Made by a program: the position numbers and the translations under genes. A model generated the notes under the pieces. That model had not been told where the DNA came from. It saw nothing but the letters and a program-made list of their open reading frames with translations, and made no database searches. A stretch of 64,000 bases of DNA from Plasmodium coatneyi (taxonomy: Eukaryota > Apicomplexa > Aconoidasida > Haemosporida > Plasmodiidae): assembly GCF_001680005.1 (NCBI RefSeq), contig NC_033567.1, positions 930,001 through 994,000 on the forward strand, given 5' to 3'. Below, piece after piece: positions 55,714 through 64,000 of this stretch (position 1 is the first letter of the stretch; each line of letters opens with the position of its first letter).

Positions 55714-58206
55714 CTAGTTATGCGTGTCAATGTGCAGTAGGTCAGCTGGGCCAGGCACGCCGGTCTCGACCCCCTCTTCTGGTTTATTACTCGGCTCCAC
55801 CAAATTGACTGCTTCTTGCACCTGTTCCCCCTTGTCCATGTTTTGCCCCTCCTGGGGAAGCTTCACTGGTGCCGCCGAGCTGGAGGCGCCCCGAGGCCCA
55901 CTTGTGCTGGTTTCCCTTTTCTTGCTCTTAAAATTATAGTTATCAAAATTAAGCACATTTTCGAGGTAAAATAAAATCCGTTTCTGTGCGCATGCATATT
56001 TGCTTAAGCAGAAAATGTAATTGTCCCTATTGATCTGTGGGTTAACCAAATCTTCCAATTGAAAAAGCGCTCTGTTGTAACTTGCCTCCTCAGTGCTATG
56101 AACCGAATTGGTACTCTCATTCTTATTGTTAGGATTTCCATTGGTTATAATTTTCGATCCATTCAGTGTATTCTCCACCTTACCTTTAGAGGGACTCATC
56201 CGTGGGTAAGGTGATTCATCCTCATAGGGCTTTCTTTTCCCAGTTGATGCTTCATTCGTATTATTGTTGTTCTTTCCCCACAGGGAGCTACTTCCTACAA
56301 AATGTGCATCCCCTTTGTTACACATGGAATTGAAAAATTTTTTGTCTTCCTTTTGGTTATTATACTTTGTGGGGGAGTCCAGATAGTTATGACCTCCTTC
56401 TGCAGATACGCCGATGGTACCGTTTGCATATCTGTGCGATGCGGTTAACTCTTGTTCCCCTGGTTGGGAGGACAAAGCATTGATCTGGTCGTACGAAATG
56501 CTCGGAGCGACATTTTGGGGCTCTTTTTTTCTTTTCCTCCTTTTTTTTTCCTTTTTCATTTCTTCGTACTTCTCGAAGAGGATGCCTCCGTCGTCTCGGT
56601 TGCCCAATGGAGACGTCCCCATCCCTGCGGTGGCAATGCCTGCTACTGCAACGCCCGTGGTGTCCATCTGCGCTACGCCCCCGCCGTCACCCCCTGCCTG
56701 CTGTTCCCCATTCTTTTGATTGCTAAAAAAGTTGGAGTCCAAATTTTTAATGTCGCCACTTTTGATGCCCAACTTAATCGGTATATGTTTCTGCTTTCCG
56801 GAAATATAGTTGGAAAGGTCTTCCTCATAATTTTTTTTTAAATTTAGGGAGGCCTCCACGAAGTCATTAAAGGTGTACGCCAAGTCGCAGCAATTTATGT
56901 CCTCGTTATTCATGTCGTGGACGAACTTTCGGTCTATCCATATTCTGTTGCTTCTACCTCGCCTCTTAACCAGGACCACATTTTTGTATTCATTTCGATT
57001 TATTTTTATTACATTCATTTGTTCGCATAGCCCTTGGCTCTTTGCTCTTTTGTTGATTTTTCTACTCACAATGGAGTTGTTGTGGAGGTGGTGAGGGTGA
57101 TGTGGGCGGTGCGAATGATGCCCGTGGTGTGCGCGATTAGCGTGGTGAGAGCGGCGTGCGTGATGACCCTTCACGTGCTGGCCGCTCTCATGATGACGTC
57201 CCCCCCGATGGTGGCTGCCCGCGTTGGCACCGCTGTACAGGCTCTTGTAATATTTGTCCTTCTTCAACTTTTTGTAAATTTTCTCCATTTTGTAATCCTT
57301 AAAGTAATTCCACATGGGGCAGACATACGTCTTGTCCTTTATTTCGTTTTTCCTCTGATCAAAAAGGATGGAGTTCAGCTGTAACAGGAGTAGTTTCTTC
57401 TCATCCCTTTGTTTCATTTTTCGTAATATTCTATCCAGTCGTCGAAAATCTTCTATAAGTTCCTGCATCTTTAGAATAATTTCGCTATTCTTCTTCTTAT
57501 GCTTCCTCAGTGTCATTTTTTCTTTCACTCTCGATCTGAACACAGAATAGTGCGGCAAAATATTTTGTGAGTTGTTCCAAAACATTCGAAGCAGTGGTCT
57601 TCCCAGTCTTTTTCTTTTACTCTTCCAGAACGTATGGATATCCTTTACAACGTTACTTTTCAGATTTATTTTCAAATCGCCTGCAGCTTTTATTGCATCC
57701 TTCAAGTTTATTTCTTCTTTATTTTCTGAGTAACCTGTTAACTTTTCAAATTTATCGATTAGCTTACAGAAGTCTTCATCATTCACTTGGATGTTTATGG
57801 AGGCGTTAAGACTTTGGAGGAACAGTTCATCTTCTTTTAACAGGTCATAGTGGATAATAGATCCGTCTGTTAATTTTATCCCTGTCACTTGATCTTTGTA
57901 AAGTTCGTACCTAATGTAATGCGCGGGCTTCTCAAATGTTTTTAATTTACTTGTATACGTTTCATCATCTTCACATATTTTAAATCTTGGAATTACTATA
58001 TTTTTTTTTTTTTTTTTTTCCGTCTTTTTTTCGCTACTTTCTAGTGCTGCTTTTAATTCGTTCACTTCTTCCTCCGTCGGATTGTCCTTCTTTATCAACT
58101 TCTTAATGTCTTCATTGGACTTTACGATCAGCAGCTTCTTGTTCAGCTGGATGGGTTTGTTCTTAGCATTTTTGTTTTGTGGGCTCGCCGTCGTTCCCTT
58201 TGTCAT
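55714..58206 (-). CDS. EPL1: Enhancer-of-polycomb-like (EPL1) chromatin protein
   Basis: Single exon, 830 residues. EPL1 scaffolds the NuA4-type histone H4/H2A acetyltransferase core in the nucleus. The EPC-A-like N-terminal domain is seen as NIVIPRFKICEDDETYTSKL, FEKPAHYIRYELYKDQ and HYDLLKEDELFLQSLN (the YIR ... Y-D-x-x-x-E-D-E-x-(W/F)-L-x-x-L-N pattern), with the later basic helical part FWKSKRKRLGRPLLRMFW and MQELIEDFRRLDRILRKMKQ. An in-frame poly-Lys is at about 58,005-58,020. A striking His-rich insert lies near residues 330-375 (genomic about 57,075-57,230). A second conserved part follows (SNRIWIDRKFVHDMNNEDIN, then NFDNYNFKSKKRETSTS near the end). The C-terminus is low complexity. 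Confidence 0.8.
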   Translation of the reverse strand: MTKGTTASPQNKNAKNKPIQLNKKLLIVKSNEDIKKLIKKDNPTEEEVNELKAALESSEKKTEKKKKKNIVIPRFKICEDDETYTSKLKTFEKPAHYIRYELYKDQVTGIKLTDGSIIHYDLLKEDELFLQSLNASINIQVNDEDFCKLIDKFEKLTGYSENKEEINLKDAIKAAGDLKINLKSNVVKDIHTFWKSKRKRLGRPLLRMFWNNSQNILPHYSVFRSRVKEKMTLRKHKKKNSEIILKMQELIEDFRRLDRILRKMKQRDEKKLLLLQLNSILFDQRKNEIKDKTYVCPMWNYFKDYKMEKIYKKLKKDKYYKSLYSGANAGSHHRGGRHHESGQHVKGHHARRSHHANRAHHGHHSHRPHHPHHLHNNSIVSRKINKRAKSQGLCEQMNVIKINRNEYKNVVLVKRRGRSNRIWIDRKFVHDMNNEDINCCDLAYTFNDFVEASLNLKKNYEEDLSNYISGKQKHIPIKLGIKSGDIKNLDSNFFSNQKNGEQQAGGDGGGVAQMDTTGVAVAGIATAGMGTSPLGNRDDGGILFEKYEEMKKEKKRRKRKKEPQNVAPSISYDQINALSSQPGEQELTASHRYANGTIGVSAEGGHNYLDSPTKYNNQKEDKKFFNSMCNKGDAHFVGSSSLWGKNNNNTNEASTGKRKPYEDESPYPRMSPSKGKVENTLNGSKIITNGNPNNKNESTNSVHSTEEASYNRALFQLEDLVNPQINRDNYIFCLSKYACAQKRILFYLENVLNFDNYNFKSKKRETSTSGPRGASSSAAPVKLPQEGQNMDKGEQVQEAVNLVEPSNKPEEGVETGVPGPADLLHIDTHN
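57075..57230 (-). repeat. Histidine-rich coding segment in EPL1
   Basis: Encodes repeated HH, HHG and PHHPHH motifs with interspersed Arg, Ser and Gly. A low-complexity insert between the two conserved parts; it may bind metal or be unstructured. Confidence 0.8.
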
Positions 58207-61200
58207 TGGTACTGGTTATGGAAAAATTAATGCACACTGCGAAGGTTTACGGAATATTTGCAACCGCTTCGTACAACGCGAATTCTTCCTTCACGTTGAT
58301 GATCGTGGGGGGGGGCGGCCTCCCCCCCTTGGTTCTTCCAGTGTACACAAGTACTTATCTACCTGTGCTCTTATGTAGTGCCTCCAAGTATTATTTTACA
58401 CACTTCCCAAATTAAACTTTGCCCTCCCCTTCTACGCACCAATGAGCAACCTCACCGAGCGGTAGACAAATTTGTTTGGATTTTTCACAAAGGGGAACGT
58501 GATTCCCATGTGTTTACTTGGGTCTGTCCTTGTTGCCACGCCGCTTGATCAGCGAACTCTGTTCCATGCGTGAGCACAGAATGTTGGTTACTTCGGGGCA
58601 AGACCCTTGTGGTGACATTCGCTTTGTGGCACCCCCTTTTATGTCTCAATAGGTTCCGCCTTGCAGCGATGCAGCGATGTAGCAATGTAGCGGTTGTTTA
58701 CTCGATCAGGTAGCAAATCTGTAAATCGATTAATCGCCACGTGTCCGTGTCTTCTCCTCCCCGTGACAGCGCAACGGAGTGGCCCAAACCTACGTAGCGT
58801 TATCAAATGACGGATATTCCCCTATAAGGTGGGTCACTTTCCACTTTTAAGGAATTAAACAAAATGGGCTATTATGCAAGTATTCCCGCGGTGGGGAGCG
58901 AAATCAAAAATGTTCACTGTTAATGAATTATTTTATTTTATTATTATTTTTTTTCTTCATGTTTCTCCATATGGCCTATCGCAACAACTGCGACATGGGC
59001 CCACAGAGCGATGTGACAAACAAACCCTTCAACTGTTTGCATATATTATGTTGTACGTTGTATGCATGTATGCACATGCTGGGCGAAGCTTTTTACATTT
59101 CGCCCTGAGGTAGGGTTTGCCTTCCTCTGCCCATGCATGTATATAGTATGCGCGCTGCATATACGCAGTAAGGCAAGGCAAAAAAAAGCGGAAAAAAGGA
59201 ACTTTCACAATTACTTCATCATTATATTCATCAGATTTTTTTCCCTAAATTTTGTGACCCCTTTCATCGTTGAGAAAAATGTTACTCAAGTTGAGGCTAC
59301 CCCCATATGGCAACTTTCTCACTTTCGCGTTTTAGCGATTTTTTTCTGGTCAAGGCAAGTATCATTATAGGCGCTTAAAGTATGGGTGCGCTTGACGGCC
59401 ACGCCTTATGCGACGCCTTACGCGTAGTTTTTTTTTGTACATATAAATATTAACAATTCCGGGGAAAGCTGTAACTCCCATTTTGGTATATTTTTTTCAA
59501 TTATTAGAGAAAACACCTCATTGGGTAATTCCTTCACAAATGCTCTTCCAATTTGTTAAGCTCCTCCCATGCAAGCTGTTTTTTTTTTAACACTTGTTGT
59601 TCTAATCAAAGTGGCATTTTTTCTGCTTCACCGCCTCAAAAAATAGCTTCACTCCCAGTGCGTACAAATAATATATCGAATCTCACATACACATGTCCTT
59701 ACATGTAACTATTCCCGAAAAAACACAACATTGTTTATGTTGAGAAGCAGTATGGAACCATTTCAGCAGCTTTTTTTTTCCATTTGTAAAGGCACTGATG
59801 AAAATGTTTTCGGCCCTTTGATATTGCACATGATACCCTTTTTGTGTACGTTGTTCTTCCTGCATAGCAGGTAACGCCGAGAGCACACACATGTAGGCTT
59901 GCATATGTGTACCTATCCCAGCGAAGGGAAGAAATGGGTGGCCCGCCAAATGCCTTTGCGTCATTTCAGACCGTTTCTACACGCACATATGTTGTAGGAG
60001 CGAAGTGTTCTCAGTTCCTAGAACGGACAAGTATATATACATGCATACCCATGTGCAAGTTTGTACCGCTGTAGGTAGAAACTCAAAATTGTCGTTCCTC
60101 CTTCGCGAAATATTAAAGCTAAGACAGCACTTTGGGTAGGCCTCCTTCCCGCAGCGTCTCTGCCACGTAGGCATTACAGACATTATGTTGTTTCGCTAAT
60201 GTACCCATGAAGCGCACCATATGGGGTGAACAAAAAGAAACACCGACTTTTTTTTTTTTTTTTTTTCTTTTGGTAAATCTCTCAAAGTGTGCACCGCCGA
60301 ATGGAACATATGCGGCAAAAAAAAGAAAAAAAAAAATATATATATATATATTATCCCGTATGTAAATGTCTACATGGATAACCCCCTCATAGTGCCTTTT
60401 AAAGAATATATACGCATAAATCGCAGAGGTGACGGTTGCACCCCTTTAAAAGGCAGTTCCACCTGGCTGTTACCACCGAGCTCTCTTGCAATACAACATT
60501 TGTGCAAAAATTGGAAAAGTAATCACCTTCCTAATGTAACAATGTGGGTGGTAACCTATCTGCATTTTGTACATGCCATTTTTATTAGCAAATGTAAAGG
60601 ATCCCCCCAAATGTGTTCAGCAGGCGGGACATCCGAATGGAACTCTTGCTGGAATACTATACCGTGCTTACCTCTAAGGTGATGCGTGATTTTTTTTTGC
60701 AGAAGTGGGGGAGAAGAACCCACTTACGTATGTGCCTGTTAACGCTTTGTTGCACGGAAGCAATCGCACATATACCCATGCGTACGGATGTGCACAGGAT
60801 TTAAAGGGCCAACCTAACGGCGAAACGTTAGTGGGAAAACGAACAGTACATCCAAAGGTTAGTTGCATAAATAGGGCAGGGGTGTTTACAAGAATACCTC
60901 ATGTCCGCTTAGAAGCACCTGGTGTGGAGGGCTCCTTCTTTTCCTATTTTCTCATCCAGTGGAATGCCTCTTTTGTTCCTTCCCAACTTTTGTACTTATT
61001 GTAAGTATTCTCCCGTTTCGCATCTTGGCAACAAAATGGCCAACTAGTTTTATGGTTGTGCTGGGCACATTGCTATGCGGCACAATTAATTTTTTTTTTT
61101 TTTCCCCTAATACTTCTAACTATGGTTTGTATTTGTTCGCTACTCCATCCTTGCCATATTTTTCGGACCTCCATTTTTCACGTCCCCTTTTAACCAGCAT

Positions 61201-61654
61201 GTTCGAATTGATGTCACTTCCACAGAGTAGTGCATGTCGCGCTGAAGTTGCGGTGGAAAAATGGTGCAGTGGCGAACAAAATGGTGTATATATAACCGAA
61301 AGAAAAGAAAAAAAAAAAAAAAAAAAAAGCGAAGGCACATAATTCGTTCCCCAAGGGGCAGTTGTTCGTAGGCCCACTTCATACCCGCGCGTCGTTCGAA
61401 AAAAAGAAAAGAACCATACATGAATAAAAGCATACACGTACAAGTACATTAGTGCATACGTTTTATTTAAATAGTAATGCGGTGGAATTACTCTCCCTAT
61501 CAGGTCACTCGCATGTCACACGCGTAGCTGCAGGGATAGCCTGGTAAAAATGATCAGAGGGTAGAACTTTGGGCAAAGTCTAAATGAACAGCGCCAAGTG
61601 CGTCCCTAGTGTATACGCACATCGCACGTGCAGGTAACATAAATACATGTAGCC
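58207..61654. other. Intergenic region between divergent EPL1 and SAD1 genes
   Basis: About 3.4 kb shared upstream region, with poly-T/A tracts (60,248-60,266 and 61,310-61,328) and a (TA)n run at 60,336-60,352. No gene is supported. Confidence 0.6.
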
Positions 61655-63689
61655 ATGGAAAAGAAAGGGAGAAAGAAGAACCCAGATGACAAGGCTCCTG
61701 CTGGTAACAAGCGGGGGAGGAAGAAAAAGGATAGCATCTCGGAGGAGATTGATAAAATGGACGGAAATGATGAGGTGAAGGAGGCAGGTCAAGCTGGGGA
61801 GGCAAATCAGACAAATGCAACCAGTGTCACCACTTCCACGGAGGAGCGGCGCCTCATTCCGCGTGGCGCTGGCAGAGGGAGGGTGTGCCCTTACCTGCGT
61901 ACCATCAACAGAAACCTACTCGACTTCGATTTCGAGAAATTGTGCAGCATCAGTATGTCCAACCTGCACGTATACGCATGCCTAGTCTGCGGAGTGTACT
62001 TCCAAGGAATAGGAAGAGGAACCTACGCATACACACACGCACTGGAAAAAAACCATTACGTCTTCATCAATTTGGAAACTTGCAAAACATGTTGCCTTCC
62101 AGAAAATTACGAAATAGAAGATGCATCTCTAAACGATATAAAATATTTTTTAAAACCAACGTATAGCATAGATCAAGTAGAATACATTTGTCGTAATTCC
62201 ATTTTGGGGAAATCACTAGACGGCGCAGATTTTTTTCCTGGGTTTGTAGGATTGAACAATTTAAAACATACGGACTACTGCAATGTTATTATTCAGCTTG
62301 TGTGCAGCATCATTCCTTTGAGAAACTTTTTTTTAGTATACGAAAATAAGAAATATGTGAGCAAAAATATCGTTTCCTCTTTATCTGAACTGATTAAAAA
62401 GATTTTTAACCCAAGAAATTTCAAGGGGGTTGTTTCCCCACATGAGTTTCTACAAACGGTGGGTATTGAGTCCAAGAAGACCTTCAAAATTGGGTCTAAA
62501 AACGATCCGCTGGACTTCTTCCTCTGGCTAATTAGCAAAATACATAGGCATGAGGAGAGGGCGCTGCGCAAAAGCATTAAGGGTAGGGCGGGCAAGAAGA
62601 GGAAGATTAGTCAAGGAGGAGAAAACGCCAAAGGGGCAGATGGCTCATCGGGCGGACAAAATAAAGGGAAGGAAGAAGAAGGTGATGACGATGAGGAGGA
62701 AGAGGGAAAAATTCAACCGGGGCACCACCTCTCGCAGTTGAACGCTATGTTGTCCTCCTCCAGCGAGTCACACATGTCGGAAGAGGCCGTCCCCGGTATG
62801 GATTTACCAACGAAACGAAAAAAAAAAAAAAAAAAAAAAAAAATGGAAGTACGACAAGGTGAACATTATCGACTACTGCTTTGATGGGGAACTAATTATC
62901 AGAACGAAAAAAAAAAAAAAAAAAAAAAAAAGTTCGGAAGGGGATGAAAACACGAGCAGTACCCATAATGCAAAAAAGGGGGGAAAAAATGACGCATACA
63001 ATGAACGGAATGCAAGAGAAGATGGGAAATTTTCTCACCACATGGATAATGAAGGAGGGGGAGAGGATGAGATAAGCAATTCGGACGAAGAAGACAATGA
63101 AGACTTGCCTGATGGGGAAGAATTGAACGAAGAAAAAAATTACGTAACGGAAAAAATTCCATTTCGTACTCTTTCCCTGAAGTTGCCCAATCCTCCCATT
63201 TTTAAAAGCACAACAGAAAGTAACATCATCCCGCAGGTATCCATTTTCGAGCTGTTAACAAAATTTGATGGAGAAACGGAGTCCTTCCTAAATGAAAAAT
63301 CGGAGCCAAGCACTTTAATAATTTCCAAGTTACCCAAATATTTAATCTTCACCATTAAGAGATTTTCCAAAAATAATTTTTTTGTCGAAAAAAATGGCAC
63401 CATTGTTAATTTTGTCATAAAAAACTTAGACATGAAAGATTATGTGCATGAGGATTATCTGGACAAGAATCCTGTGACCAAGTATAACTTAATTGCTAAC
63501 ATTTTTCACAGTGGCTCGGTTAACAGTGGCACTTACAAAATTCATGTGCTCAATCAGGCATCGAATGAGTGGTATGAGATGGAGGACCTGCACGTGATTA
63601 CCGTTTTGCCTCAGCTGGTTCTCCTACCCGAGTCCTGTGTGCAGTTGTATCAGCGCCAGGATGTTCAGCTCAACGGGGAGGTCCCCTGA
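61655..63689 (+). CDS. SAD1: SAD1/USP39-like tri-snRNP splicing factor (one apparent frameshift)
   Basis: U4/U6.U5 tri-snRNP assembly factor with a ubiquitin-protease fold. After a basic N-terminus (nuclear signals KKGRKKNP, KRGRKKK) comes the ZnF-UBP domain from about residue 78 (CPYLRTINRNLLDFDFEKLC, YACLVCGVYFQG, CCLPENYEIED), then the USP-like domain: FFPGFVGLNNLKHTDYCNVI, KKIFNPRNFKGVVSPHEFLQ, KYLIFTIKRFSKNNFFVEKN, YNLIANIFHSGS and EWYEMEDLHVITVLPQL. The catalytic Cys is replaced by Asp (KHTDYC), as in SAD1/USP39 proteins, so it should not cleave ubiquitin. An acidic Lys-rich insert splits the domain. The A run 62818-62843 has one A too many; with 25 A the frame continues WKYDKVNIIDYCFDGEL and the protein is 677 residues. 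Confidence 0.87.
62818..62843 (+). repeat. Coding poly(A) with frameshift, SAD1
   Basis: A26 after ACGAAACG. 25 A joins the two halves of the conserved domain; 26 leads to a stop about 40 bases later. The nearby second run (from about 62,908) is in frame. Confidence 0.85.
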
Positions 63690-64000
63690 GGTTGCGGTGG
63701 TGTGTAGCGGCGTCCTCTCCCTGTTGCCCTTAACAGTATTTGTTTGACCGCCGCTTTTCTCCAACTGTTCTTATCATAACTTAGCTCTTCCCATTATAAC
63801 CAACCCCATCGCACCTACTTCATGTACACATGTGTGCGGCGTAAAAAATGTGAGGAAATCCTCCCCCTCACGAGTATCAACCTTTTGTAAACGCATGTAC
63901 TTGTTATTGGATTTCCCCACTTTCTCCTTCCGGAAGTTACGCTCTTAGGGGTTGACACGGCGCACAGGTCAACTTCGCCAATTTTTTTTTTTTTTTTTTA
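63690..64000. other. SAD1 downstream flank
   Basis: Core-style intergenic DNA ending in a poly-T tract at the window edge. No gene is seen. Confidence 0.6.

Noticed and set aside
57075..57230. His-rich EPL1 segment as an HRP-like protein
   Set aside because: It lies inside one continuous EPL1 reading frame between conserved domains.
62293..62595. Minus-strand frames inside SAD1 and other large genes
   Set aside because: Shadows of the coding strand; no independent signal.

Overview
The window is nuclear DNA of a Plasmodium parasite of the simian/vivax clade (P. knowlesi, P. coatneyi and relatives). The evidence is moderate GC content, small GT-AG introns, long poly(dA:dT) tracts, low-complexity inserts in housekeeping proteins, and a cluster of pir-type surface-antigen genes of the KIR kind. 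I lean towards P. knowlesi or P. coatneyi because KIR genes sit inside a conserved chromosome block. The species is not proven.

Core left arm (1-24,017), in order: the 5' end of a Myb/SANT protein (minus, cut by the window edge), exportin-T (plus, 4 exons), a GSK3-family kinase (minus, 13 small exons), an inositol polyphosphate kinase (plus), an ARF-like GTPase (plus, 2 exons), a 104-residue secreted protein (minus, 5 exons) and a short SAS-6-like protein (plus, 7 exons). The order matches, as I remember it, a block of P. falciparum chromosome 13 around PF3D7_1315800 to PF3D7_1316600. Several of these genes appear only when exons are assembled by hand; I checked reading phase at every junction.

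Variable island (about 25,330-37,430): four intact KIR-type genes in tandem on the plus strand, with duplicated flanks and degraded 3' ends of further copies. Each has a tiny first exon, a Cys-rich ectodomain exon, a membrane segment ending in LYK or VYK followed by a splice site, and an acidic Ser/Thr-rich cytoplasmic exon. Three of the four carry collagen-like Gly-X-Y repeats between the Cys-rich domain and the membrane segment. In one gene these repeats are split over small symmetric phase 1-1 exons. This is the most unusual content of the window.

Core right arm (40,123-63,689): a PRP40-like splicing factor with WW and FF domains, a two-domain choline-phosphate cytidylyltransferase, a secreted protein with coiled coil and LamG-like domains, a Sec20-type SNARE (minus, 7 exons), an Enhancer-of-polycomb-like protein (minus) and the splicing factor SAD1/USP39. 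The cytidylyltransferase (twice) and SAD1 (once) are broken by one surplus A in coding poly(A) tracts, most likely homopolymer errors in the assembly.

The core genes serve unrelated housekeeping tasks (tRNA export, splicing, phosphatidylcholine synthesis, vesicle fusion, chromatin). They share a neighbourhood rather than a pathway. The KIR island is an antigenic module placed between two of them.
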